A stretch of 18,840 nt of DNA from an uncultured Clostridia bacterium (GCA_934249265.1 CAKQKQ010000032.1:1-18840); one strand, 5' to 3'. Shown: positions 5,807-12,707, numbered from the stretch's first letter. The notes: a model not told the origin generated them from the sequence alone. Numbers and translations are program-made.

Positions 5807-5940
5807 AGTCGGACAATAACAATATAAAACGTGACGGTCAAAAAAGTCGGCGAGATTAAATTTTGGTCGGCTCGGCTTAATAAGTCGGCTTGGTTAATAA
5901 GTTAGAGCGGCTAATATAAGTCGGCGTGTTTTATAAGTTA
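5807..5940 (+). repeat. Degenerate ~19-bp tandem repeats in the 5' leader
   Basis: Units of the form AGTCGG-C-n-A/T-rich begin at about 5807, 5845, 5865, 5883 and 5919, with weaker units at 5832 and 5904. Typical unit: AGTCGGCTTGGTTAATA. The spacing is 18-20 bases or twice that. They fill the leader between promoter and start codon. Confidence 0.5.
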
Positions 5941-5975
5941 AAAAATTGTTCGCATTTTATGCACGGAGGTTATTT

Positions 5976-7163
5976 ATGCAAAAAGAGCAGATTATTTCGA
6001 GAATAAACGGCAAATTTGCATTTTCGAGAATTCGCGCGCTAAAGAAATTGAAAAAAGAATATCCGGACGAATTAAATTACGAGTACGGAAACAACGTTTT
6101 GCTTAACTGTCAATCGAAATATTCTTACGGTCCGTATTATCCCGCGATGACTGCGTATTTGTTATGCAGAAACGGCGCGGCTGTTTGCGGACTTACCGAC
6201 CTTTTGACAACTTGCGGAATAAAAGAGTTTGTAAACGCATGTAAAATTTTGTCGCTTACTTACATCACGGGGTATAGAGAACCCGTCACCGTTCCGTTTT
6301 TGGAAAAAGGGTTTTTGACTATTTCTGTGTACGGTATTCCTTGCAATATGTATAAAAAGGTTGATATCGGTTTAAGAAAAGACAGAGAAATCAAATACGC
6401 TTACGTCAAAAACGCCGTGCGCAAAATAAACGAGCAATATAAAAAGCATAAAATCAAACTCAATTTCGAGCAAGATATTATTTCAAAAACTTTGTATTAT
6501 AAGGGTGGAACTGTCGCAAACAAGCAAGTTTTTTATGCTTTGGCTGATAAAATAGTCAGCGTTTACGGCAAAGGTCAACCCACGCTCGACTTTTTAATCA
6601 ACGACGTAAAACTTTCTCTCGACGCGCAAACGGTTGAAAAAATAAAAGACGAAACAAATCCTTATTATTTGTTCGACTTGGCAAAAGCCTTAAACGACGA
6701 AAGTATTTTCGGCAAGCGCAACCTTAAAAGAGACGCCGAAGTAACCGCTTACGCTCACGAAATAGGTGCGCTTTCGGTGGTTGAAATAAAGACTAAAGAT
6801 AAAAACGAAGTATATAAAGTTGCCGACAGAGCAAAGGAAATCGGCGCAGACGGTGTCGCTTTTACAGCATACGCATTCAGTGAAAGTGACAGAGACGAGA
6901 TATGTAAGTGCCTTGTAAACAACAAATTGTTGGCTGTTTCGCTTGAAGTTTTCGACGAACCTAGAAAAACTGCGGACAATATGTTCGGCAGTTTGTATTC
7001 GGACAATATTTTCAAATTGCACGCCTATGCTATTGTGGGGCACGAAATGTCCGTTTCCGTCTCTACTCAAGACGGATTTAACAGCAGTAAAATGGTTGAA
7101 AAAGTACCGTCGTTTGAAGACAGAGTAAATTTATTTGCGGAAATAGGTCATAAGTCCGTATGA
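5976..7163 (+). CDS. PHP-domain family protein with lost metal ligands
   Basis: 395 residues from ATG 5976 (GGAGGT at 5965-5970; an upstream in-frame TTG at 5946 lacks one). PHP enzymes are metal-dependent phosphoesterases. The layout follows a PHP subfamily I recall from Clostridia: NC-x-S-x-YSYGPYYPAMTAY (44-61), GLTDLLTTCGIKEFVNACK (72-90), YGIPCN (119-124), KGGTVANKQVFYALADKI (176-193), NPYYLFDLAKAL, and near the end KEIGADGVAFTAY and AIVGHE. The usual ligands are replaced: HxH is Q46-x-K48, the DHD of the second motif is D-L-L (75-77), the motif-end Glu is R101, and the His of T-E-R-H is Q184. It is therefore probably catalytically inactive. It overlaps the next gene by ATGA, so the two are translationally coupled. 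Confidence 0.72.
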   Translation: MQKEQIISRINGKFAFSRIRALKKLKKEYPDELNYEYGNNVLLNCQSKYSYGPYYPAMTAYLLCRNGAAVCGLTDLLTTCGIKEFVNACKILSLTYITGYREPVTVPFLEKGFLTISVYGIPCNMYKKVDIGLRKDREIKYAYVKNAVRKINEQYKKHKIKLNFEQDIISKTLYYKGGTVANKQVFYALADKIVSVYGKGQPTLDFLINDVKLSLDAQTVEKIKDETNPYYLFDLAKALNDESIFGKRNLKRDAEVTAYAHEIGALSVVEIKTKDKNEVYKVADRAKEIGADGVAFTAYAFSESDRDEICKCLVNNKLLAVSLEVFDEPRKTADNMFGSLYSDNIFKLHAYAIVGHEMSVSVSTQDGFNSSKMVEKVPSFEDRVNLFAEIGHKSV

Positions 7164-8398
7164 TAAACACTTCGTTATTCGATGGAAAACGTAAAGAAAA
7201 AACCGAGCAAATACTGAAATCTTTAAATATAAACGTACTATCGGGCAGTGCCGCAGAGCAACTGCCCGTAATTATAGCAAACGACCTTGCGGGGCAACCC
7301 ACGCTTATCGTTTCCGATAATGACAACGACGGCGTGTATTTAAGAAGCCTTAAAGAGGCGTTTAGCAGTGCCGGATTAAGCGTTTCGGTTTGCATTTTTT
7401 CAACCGAAAAAGAAGAAACGGCGGTCGCAAGGCTTATATCGTGCGGCGAAAATTTCAGGTGCATAATAGCCGTCGGCGGCGAGGACGTAATAAACGTTTG
7501 CAGGTTTTATTCGGGACTTAAAAACAAGTATATTTTTGCCGTACCAAATACGGTTGACGTACAAGGAATAATACCGCCTTATGTCACTTTTACAGCAAAC
7601 GGTTTGCCCGAAAACGTCAAAAATAAAACGATCGATACATTATTTTTAGATAAATCGGCATATTACAGATGTAAAAAACATGACTTAGCGGACGCCTTTT
7701 CATCGTCTGTAAGCAAGTGTCTTACGCTTGTCGATTATAAATATGCTTGCGCGGCGGAAGGTAAAGAGTTATCTCCTACGGCGTATAATTATTTTGTCGA
7801 GGCGATAAACGACGCACTGAATATTCCGTCTTCGTCTTGCGTGTACGATTGGCTTTTAAAATCTCAATTAAAAATTTCAATTGCAAAATCGATTTCTGAT
7901 ATCGACGAATACTCGGCTTGCGGCGACGTTGCTAAAATTTTGCTTGCAACGGACAAAACGGTTTCTAAACAAGAGGCGGAATTTGTCGCTTTCGTTCGGC
8001 TTGTAAAATTGTACAGAATGTATATCGGCGATTTAGATTTTGCATTGTTAAACACCCCCGATTTTTGTTCGAGAATAAACGAGGTTGCCTCGTTTATGGG
8101 CGTAAGGGTGAGCGACGTGCTCGCGGAAGTGAAACACTCTTTAAGCGTAGACGAGAAAAAAGGCAAGGCGGCTGTTAAGGCGTTGAAACCTCAACTCATT
8201 AAAGAACTCGACGGCGTAATTGCGTTGCTCGGCAAAATTAAGGACTTTAAAGTAAAACTGTGCAACCCTAAAAAGCCGATGAACAAATTTAGCGCGTTGC
8301 AAATTAAAAAGGGTATTGCGCTCGGCGCGTACACGGGTAAAAAGCCGACCATTTTAAAACTGATGAATTTAAGCGGTTTTTGCCAACTTTTAGATTAA
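7160..8398 (+). CDS. Iron-type alcohol / glycerol-1-phosphate dehydrogenase-like protein, degenerate
   Basis: 412 residues. The N-terminal half has the Rossmann-like layout of the AraM/iron-containing dehydrogenase family: TLIVSDNDNDGVYLRSLKEA (48-67), CIIAVGGEDVINVCRF (101-116, where the family has AVGSGTINDLC), FAVPNTVDVQGI (126-137, family VPTAPSMDGY) and HDLADAFSSSVSKCLTLVDYKY (family GFGDLLGKYTALADW). The Asp of the last motif can be aligned, but the two metal-binding histidines expected later (family HHISH and HGE) align with C-G-D-V-A-K and S-K-Q-E. The nucleotide-binding glycines are also altered. It is thus likely inactive as an oxidoreductase. The stop of the PHP-like gene overlaps its start. 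Family assignment is by motif layout only. Confidence 0.6.
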   Translation: MINTSLFDGKRKEKTEQILKSLNINVLSGSAAEQLPVIIANDLAGQPTLIVSDNDNDGVYLRSLKEAFSSAGLSVSVCIFSTEKEETAVARLISCGENFRCIIAVGGEDVINVCRFYSGLKNKYIFAVPNTVDVQGIIPPYVTFTANGLPENVKNKTIDTLFLDKSAYYRCKKHDLADAFSSSVSKCLTLVDYKYACAAEGKELSPTAYNYFVEAINDALNIPSSSCVYDWLLKSQLKISIAKSISDIDEYSACGDVAKILLATDKTVSKQEAEFVAFVRLVKLYRMYIGDLDFALLNTPDFCSRINEVASFMGVRVSDVLAEVKHSLSVDEKKGKAAVKALKPQLIKELDGVIALLGKIKDFKVKLCNPKKPMNKFSALQIKKGIALGAYTGKKPTILKLMNLSGFCQLLD

Positions 8399-8406
8399 CT
8401 ACATAT

Positions 8407-8455
8407 TGACGGCAACACTTAAATTGGCGGCAACGCTTATGTCGGCGGCAATATA
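8407..8455 (+). repeat. Three 18-bp tandem repeats after the dehydrogenase-like gene
   Basis: GGCAA recurs at 8411, 8429 and 8447, exactly 18 bases apart, in units such as TTGGCGGCAACGCTTATG. The third unit ends in TATAAT (8452-8457), which could be a -10 box for the HAD gene, but no -35 stands at the right distance (TTGGCG at 8424 gives a 22-base spacer). Confidence 0.55.
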
Positions 8456-8520
8456 ATGACGGAAACTTAAACACACAAAACATTACGTAAAATAAAAATA
8501 AACGCAAAGAAAAGATAATT

Positions 8521-9315
8521 ATGGATATTAAACAAGCGGTAAAACAAACGGAATATTTTTTGCTCGATATGGACGGAACGATTTATCTCGACACAACCCC
8601 TATCGGCGACATGAAAAACACTTTGGAAAGCATTAGAAAAAGCGGCAGAAAAATAGTTTTTTTAACCAACAATTCTTCTAAAACAGCCGACGAATACGTG
8701 AAAAAACTCAAAAAGATAGGGCTTTTCGGCGAGGGAGACTTCGTTTACGGTTCGGGCGTTGCCACCGAAGAGTTTTTAAAAGAACACAGAAAAGGTAAGA
8801 AAGTATTTTTGTTAGCCACCGAGAAGATAAAAGAAGATTTCAAAGCGCACGGCATCGAGTTGACCGAAAGTCACAACGCCGATATCGCGGTGCTTGCTTT
8901 CGATACCGAGGTCGATTACAACGGTTTAATCGCGTTCAACGAGTGCCTTGTAAACGGAGCGGAGTATATCGCGACTCACCCCGATTACGTTTGCCCCACG
9001 GCGGGCATATCCGTGCCGGACGTAGGTTCGTTTATTTCGTTTTTCTACACGTCGAGCGGCAGAAGACCCGATTTGATTATCGGCAAACCCTCTACCGTCA
9101 TGGGCGAAACGGTCACGTCGATTTTCGGCACAACTAAAGAAAAATGTATGATGGTCGGCGATAGGTTGATGACCGACATTGCATTCGGGTTAAATTGCGG
9201 ATTTCATACGCTGCTTGTGTTGAGCGGAGAAACGACCGCCGACATGATAGATGAAAGCGAGACAAAACCCGAAAACGTTTTACAAGATTTAAACGAAATA
9301 GTCAAATACTTGTGA
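8521..9315 (+). CDS. HAD-IIA phosphatase (NagD / AraL type)
   Basis: 264 residues, normal for the subfamily. It should hydrolyse phosphate from small sugar-phosphate-like metabolites in the cytoplasm with Mg2+. Motif I DMDGT (16-20, nucleophile D16), motif II TNNSS (49-53), the substrate-facing cap with NADIAVLAFDTEVDYNGL (119-136), THPDYVCPTAG (152-162), motif III IIGKPS (K189), and motif IV MVGDRLMTDI (211-220) are all intact, so unlike its neighbours it should be active. It lies 122 bases after the dehydrogenase-like gene. In Bacillus subtilis the phosphatase AraL is beside the glycerol-1-phosphate dehydrogenase AraM, which makes this pairing notable. No good Shine-Dalgarno precedes the ATG (only AAAGAAAAGA). 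Confidence 0.88.
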   Translation: MDIKQAVKQTEYFLLDMDGTIYLDTTPIGDMKNTLESIRKSGRKIVFLTNNSSKTADEYVKKLKKIGLFGEGDFVYGSGVATEEFLKEHRKGKKVFLLATEKIKEDFKAHGIELTESHNADIAVLAFDTEVDYNGLIAFNECLVNGAEYIATHPDYVCPTAGISVPDVGSFISFFYTSSGRRPDLIIGKPSTVMGETVTSIFGTTKEKCMMVGDRLMTDIAFGLNCGFHTLLVLSGETTADMIDESETKPENVLQDLNEIVKYL

Positions 9316-9339
9316 ATAAAATAAAAATTTTTTGACGAT

Positions 9340-9372
9340 AATTCCTTCCGTAACGGCGGAGGGAATTTTTTT
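9340..9372 (+). terminator. Terminator-like hairpin containing the next gene's Shine-Dalgarno
   Basis: AATTCCTTCCG (9340-9350) pairs with CGGAGGGAATT (9357-9367), 11 bp with one G-T, loop of 6, and the T-run 9366-9372 follows. GGAGG (9358-9362) inside the 3' arm is the only Shine-Dalgarno for the ATG at 9373, which comes directly after the last T. So the same element ends the HAD transcript and controls the next start. Confidence 0.8.
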
Positions 9373-9798
9373 ATGCGAAAATTATTGGCGTGCTTTTTGA
9401 TTTTCACGGCGATGTTTATGTGTTCGGATAGCGGCGAAAAACCTCTTTTTAACGGGGTTGACGGGGTGTATACTTTCTATTTAAACAGTGCGAGTTCTAA
9501 TGCGGAAATGGTTACCGTGACGACCGGCGAAGCGGAAAATATAAAAAGTAAATTGAAAAACGTAGAGGGCGAAAGCGTAACTTTTTCGGCGGAATACGGC
9601 TATGAAAAAGAGTTGATAAAAAAATACAAAGCGGTTGAAGTTATGCGCGAAACTGTCAACTTTACGACAAACGTATATTACTATTCTGACAGAATTCCGT
9701 CTTTTGTATATGTAAAAGGCAAAAAAATAAACTTGCACGTTTCTTATAACGAAGAGTATAAAAGCGTGGGTATACCATTTATTTTCGGCAGTTATTAA
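9373..9798 (+). CDS. Small exported protein of unknown function
   Basis: 141 residues. The first about 17 residues (MRKLLACFLIFTAMFMC) are a short signal or membrane-anchor segment. A cysteine at 17 follows the hydrophobic stretch, but MFMC is a poor lipobox, so lipid attachment is uncertain. The mature part is beta-rich and ends INLHVSYNEEYKSVGIPFIFGSY; FYLNSASSNAE, GESVTFSAE and the ending K-x-x-x-LH...VG-x-P-x-IFGSY remind me of small conserved proteins of Clostridia without known function, possibly linked to sporulation, but I cannot name the family. Start chosen from GGAGG at 9358-9362 inside the hairpin. The next gene is the SpoIIQ-like one. Confidence 0.7.
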   Translation: MRKLLACFLIFTAMFMCSDSGEKPLFNGVDGVYTFYLNSASSNAEMVTVTTGEAENIKSKLKNVEGESVTFSAEYGYEKELIKKYKAVEVMRETVNFTTNVYYYSDRIPSFVYVKGKKINLHVSYNEEYKSVGIPFIFGSY

Positions 9799-9858
9799 AA
9801 CGGCTTATATATGGATATGGTAAGGCAAACTTTTTTAATCGGAAAATTTAGTTGCGTT

Positions 9859-9888
9859 GTATAAAACGGCGAAAACATGGAAATAATC
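9859..9888 (+). promoter_or_regulatory. Sigma-F-like (forespore) promoter of the M23 gene
   Basis: GTATA (9859-9863), 15-base spacer, GGAAATAATC (9879-9888). The known Bacillus sigma-F consensus is GYATA, about 15 bases, GGNNANAHTR; the match is 5 of 5 in the -35 and all fixed positions but the last in the -10. Start expected near 9895, about 20 bases before the ATG and just before GGAGG at 9904-9908. No sigma-A promoter is visible here. Confidence 0.6.
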
Positions 9889-9915
9889 GGTACATAACAA
9901 TTTGGAGGACATATT

Positions 9916-10560
9916 ATGGCAAATCAAAAAAAATCATTTGGAAGTTTCATTAAGAAAAATCTATTTTACGTCGTTTTACTTTTGGTTATGCTTGTACTTA
10001 CGGGCGTGGGAGTTGCGCTCTTGATAAACAGCGAACCAAGCGCGCCCGTCGCAAACATTACTTCGGATACGGATAAAGAACCGCCCGCAAGCGACAGCGG
10101 CGAAGAAAAACCCGACGATCCCGACAAGAAACCGACTGTTATAGTTTTTGGTATACCCCTTGAAAACGGAACTATGACTACTGCATTTACAGAAAATTCC
10201 GTAATATTCAACAAGACGTTGCAAGCGTATACGGGTCATATGGGCGTCGATTTCGTGGGTGAGAGCAATGCGAGAGTTTTGTGCGCTTACGACGGAACTA
10301 TCGAGAGTATAACTACCGAATATTTATACGGAACTACCGTCACCATAAAACACGAAAACGGCTTGAAAACCGTGTACAATTCTATCGATGCCGACGAAAA
10401 TTTAAAAGTGGGGCAAACAGTTAAAAAGGGAGATGCGCTCGGCGTGGCTTCGGACAACAACAAGCAAGAATATAAAGACGGCGCGCACCTTCATTTCGAG
10501 GTGTATGAAAACGGCACGAGAATAAATCCCGAAAAATATTTGCTTACAGACGAAAAGTAA
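9916..10560 (+). CDS. spoIIQ: SpoIIQ-like LytM/M23-family membrane protein
   Basis: 214 residues. One membrane helix (about 16-37, LFYVVLLLVMLVLTGVGVALLI), a disordered acidic/proline linker (about 40-72), then a LytM/M23 domain (about 74-208). Metal ligands are present: H108 and D112 in GHMGVD, and H193 in HLHFEV (191-196), with H191 also present. The second catalytic His, normally in Y-x-H-L, is replaced in TVYNSID (152-158), as in SpoIIQ proteins that have VYQSL. KVGQTVKKGDALGVAS and NGTRINPEKYL are the usual M23 endings. SpoIIQ is the forespore half of the channel to the mother cell in engulfment; clostridial versions keep the metal ligands. A sigma-F-like promoter precedes it, which fits. 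The plain alternative is another M23-type cell wall protein. Confidence 0.7.
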   Translation: MANQKKSFGSFIKKNLFYVVLLLVMLVLTGVGVALLINSEPSAPVANITSDTDKEPPASDSGEEKPDDPDKKPTVIVFGIPLENGTMTTAFTENSVIFNKTLQAYTGHMGVDFVGESNARVLCAYDGTIESITTEYLYGTTVTIKHENGLKTVYNSIDADENLKVGQTVKKGDALGVASDNNKQEYKDGAHLHFEVYENGTRINPEKYLLTDEK

Positions 10561-10698
10561 AAATATTAGCGGACGTTTACGTTTATAAACAGCCGCTTGG
10601 GATTTAACAATAGCGGACGCTCAAGATTTATATAAATAAAAATCCGATTTTTTAAAATAATAAATCGGACATTTCAAAACAATAAATAGGTAATAAAC
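10561..10698 (+). other. Gap after the M23 gene with two hairpins
   Basis: AGCGG/CCGCT can pair around an inner GTTTA/TAAAC helix near 10568-10599, and TCCGATTT (10643-10650) pairs with AAATCGGA (10662-10669). Neither is followed by a T-run, so the end of the M23 transcript is not clear. AGCGGACG occurs twice here. No promoter for the following gene is evident. Confidence 0.35.
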
Positions 10699-10737
10699 AA
10701 GACCTTTGCGTAATAAAATTTAGCGGAGGTCTTTTTT
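10699..10737 (+). terminator. Second terminator-like hairpin containing a Shine-Dalgarno
   Basis: AAGACCTTTGC (10699-10709) pairs with GCGGAGGTCTT (10723-10733): 11 bp with two G-T pairs, loop of 13, T-run 10732-10737. GCGGAGG in the 3' arm is the Shine-Dalgarno of the ATG at 10738, which follows the T-run with no gap. Same architecture as 9340-9372. Confidence 0.7.
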
Positions 10738-12147
10738 ATGCGTAAAATTATTTGTTTGTTGCTTGTTTTTATTTGTCTATCGCTTTCGATTTCTTGCGGG
10801 AAAAGCGAGTCGCGCTACACGCCCGTAAAATACGACATAAATATAAATTACAATGAAGAGGAAGGAAGGGTGTACGGCGACGAATGTGTCACGTTTACAA
10901 ACGACGTATCGCGTGAAATTGACAAAATCGAGTTCGATTTATATCAAATTCCAGCCAAAACGGACAAAAACGGCATTATAGAAGACTGCGGAGTGAAGGT
11001 CGTAAAAGTGAGCGATAATTACGGAAACGTCGATTACGAGTTGAGTGACGACGGCGGCGCGCTTTCGGTTAAACTAAGAAAGAAACTTAAAAAAACGCAA
11101 AAAATCGCATTGTATATTTCTTTTGTAACGACCTTGCCGATTACAGCCGAAAAGTTGGGGAAAACCGAGGACTATATAAATTTGTGCGACTTTTACCCAA
11201 AGGTGAGTTTTTTCGACGGTAAGTTTCGTCATTACAAGCAAAAAGATTTCGGCGAAAGCCGTTGCGATAGGGTGGCAGATTATTCGGTAAAGGCGAAATT
11301 CAACTCGAAATTCGTGGTTTGCTCGTCGGGAAAATGCGTTTCGACCGAGGTTGACGACGATTACGTCGTGTATAATTACGAAGTAAATAATGCGCGCGGT
11401 TTTGCTTTTACATTGTCGCAAAATTATTCCGTTTTGCAAAAAACCATAAACGGGACGCTGATTAATTATTGTTACGTTTCCGACGAAACACCTCAAAAAA
11501 CATTTGAAATAATTGAAGATAGTTTTACGTTTTTCGAGAACGTTTTTTGCAAGTACGGATACAAAACATACACCGTTGCCGAAAGCGAAATAAGGCAAAA
11601 CGGAGTAGAGCAAAGTTGTCTTTCAATTGTCAAAAATACGGGCGACTTTGACGTCTTTACGATGACCGTTGTGCATGAAACCGCCCATCAGTGGTGGTAT
11701 AACCTTGTCGGAAGCGACGAATTTTCTTTCCCTTATATAGACGAAGCACTCGCCGAATATTCGATGATTACTTTTTTAAAACAATATAAAAAAGTCAATA
11801 TAAATACCGACGAGTACATAGACGACGGAATGAAACAATTTTATTTTTGCAAAGAGTTTTATTTAAAGGAAAACGGCAAATTCAACTGCTCGCTATCAAG
11901 AAACGTAGACAGTTTTTCTTCCGAATACGAATATATAAGCGTGGTGTATAGAGAGGGGCTTTACGCTTTTTATTCGCTCGACGAGTTGACGGGCGGTAAA
12001 AAACTTATTAAGGCGTTAAAGGACGTTTGTAAAAAGAAAAAGCACGATATTTTAAGCGAAAAGCAACTTCTTGACGCTTTGCGCAAACGTTGCGGGCGCG
12101 GCGGCGAAAAATATTTTAAAAGTTTTTTAAGCGGAAAAGCGGTTTAA
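10738..12147 (+). CDS. M1-family zinc aminopeptidase-like lipoprotein
   Basis: 469 residues. The N-terminus MRKIICLLLVFICLSLSISC ends in a cysteine at 20 followed by GKSES, a likely lipobox, so the enzyme is probably anchored outside the cell. The N-terminal part (about 30-235) is the beta-sandwich of M1 peptidases. The catalytic domain has NGVEQSCL (288-295) in the place of the family's G-x-M-E-N, the zinc motif HETAH (313-317) and the second-shell Glu E336 exactly 18 residues after it, in the classic HEXXH-x18-E spacing. A YREG turn follows, near the usual catalytic tyrosine. Peptide N-termini are the expected substrates. It lacks the long C-terminal helical domain of full-length M1 enzymes, which is typical of bacterial short forms. 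No other gene appears to share its transcript downstream. Confidence 0.88.
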   Translation: MRKIICLLLVFICLSLSISCGKSESRYTPVKYDININYNEEEGRVYGDECVTFTNDVSREIDKIEFDLYQIPAKTDKNGIIEDCGVKVVKVSDNYGNVDYELSDDGGALSVKLRKKLKKTQKIALYISFVTTLPITAEKLGKTEDYINLCDFYPKVSFFDGKFRHYKQKDFGESRCDRVADYSVKAKFNSKFVVCSSGKCVSTEVDDDYVVYNYEVNNARGFAFTLSQNYSVLQKTINGTLINYCYVSDETPQKTFEIIEDSFTFFENVFCKYGYKTYTVAESEIRQNGVEQSCLSIVKNTGDFDVFTMTVVHETAHQWWYNLVGSDEFSFPYIDEALAEYSMITFLKQYKKVNINTDEYIDDGMKQFYFCKEFYLKENGKFNCSLSRNVDSFSSEYEYISVVYREGLYAFYSLDELTGGKKLIKALKDVCKKKKHDILSEKQLLDALRKRCGRGGEKYFKSFLSGKAV

Positions 12148-12240
12148 AATAAAAACAGCAGTTTAAAATAAAAACCAGCGGTTTAAATTTGAAAAATTAT
12201 CAGTTTATAAATTAAAAAATATGTGGTTTAAAAATTAAAA
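12136..12240 (+). repeat. Degenerate tandem repeats starting at the M1 stop codon
   Basis: The string GTTTAAA-A/T-rich recurs with starts at about 12142, 12161, 12181, 12203 and 12226, so the spacing drifts from 19 to 20, 22 and 23 bases. Typical unit: GCGGTTTAAAATAAAAAC. The first unit includes the TAA of the M1 gene (12145-12147). The rest of the gap to 12362 is A/T-rich with no gene seen. Confidence 0.55.
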
Positions 12241-12362
12241 AAATCGGCAATTTGTTTTTGTTGTGCGGCTTAAAGACACGTGACGATAATGCAATTTAAT
12301 TCGAGCGTTTTATAAGTGAAATTTAAAACTAAAAATTAAAGGCATAAAAGTGCGAAAATATG

Positions 12363-12392
12363 TTGATTTTTAGTTGGGAAATATAGTATACT
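12363..12392 (+). promoter_or_regulatory. Promoter of the FmdB gene with palindrome over the -10
   Basis: TTGATT (12363-12368) and TATACT (12387-12392) with an 18-base spacer. A perfect palindrome TACTTTC-ATA-GAAAGTA (12389-12405) overlaps the -10 and the expected start near 12399, so it could be an operator. Confidence 0.7.
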
Positions 12393-12509
12393 TTCATAGA
12401 AAGTAAAAATTTGAAAGTTAAAGCGAGATAAAAGCGAGTTTAAACGAAATTTAAGCAAAAATCGTAAAACCCGCTAAAAGTTTTGTAAAAGGCAAAACGA
12501 AGGAGAAGT

Positions 12510-12707
12510 ATGCCGTTATTACAATATAAATGCCCCAAATGCAACAAAGAATTTGACGAAATAGTAAAAGATTGCACGCAAGAAGTGCTGTGTCCGGACT
12601 GCAAAGTTAAAGCGAACAGATGTTACAGCGGAACGATGTTTTCTTCAACGGGCAAATCGTGCGGAGGGTGCACGGGAGACTGCAAAACTTGCGGCGGTTG
12701 CCATTAA
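12510..12707 (+). CDS. FmdB-type zinc-ribbon protein
   Basis: 65 residues. FmdB-like proteins are small putative regulators with one zinc ribbon, of unclear function. MPLLQYKCPKCNKEFDEIV shows the first CxxC (C8/C11) and VLCPDCKV the second (C28/C31). The C-terminal tail SCGGCTGDCKTCGGCH adds five more cysteines (C51, C54, C58, C61, C64) and a terminal His, a richer cluster than the core needs, possibly a second metal site. GAAGGAGA at 12499-12506 gives the start. It has its own promoter and the next gene has another, so it is probably monocistronic. Confidence 0.85.
   Translation: MPLLQYKCPKCNKEFDEIVKDCTQEVLCPDCKVKANRCYSGTMFSSTGKSCGGCTGDCKTCGGCH

Noticed and set aside
5946..5975. TTG start 10 residues upstream for the PHP-like gene
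   Set aside because: No Shine-Dalgarno; GGAGGT fits the ATG at 5976.
8407..8455. Possible CRISPR array
   Set aside because: Repeats are contiguous 18-base units without spacers, no cas genes are present, and the copies are degenerate.
9373..9798. Naming this protein YwmB because it precedes a SpoIIQ-like gene
   Set aside because: In Bacillus ywmB lies near spoIIQ, but the length and the INLHVSY...IFGSY ending do not match what I recall of YwmB, so no name is given.
11074..11613. 179-aa open frame on the minus strand
   Set aside because: Antisense to the M1 peptidase gene; no ribosome binding site or family features.
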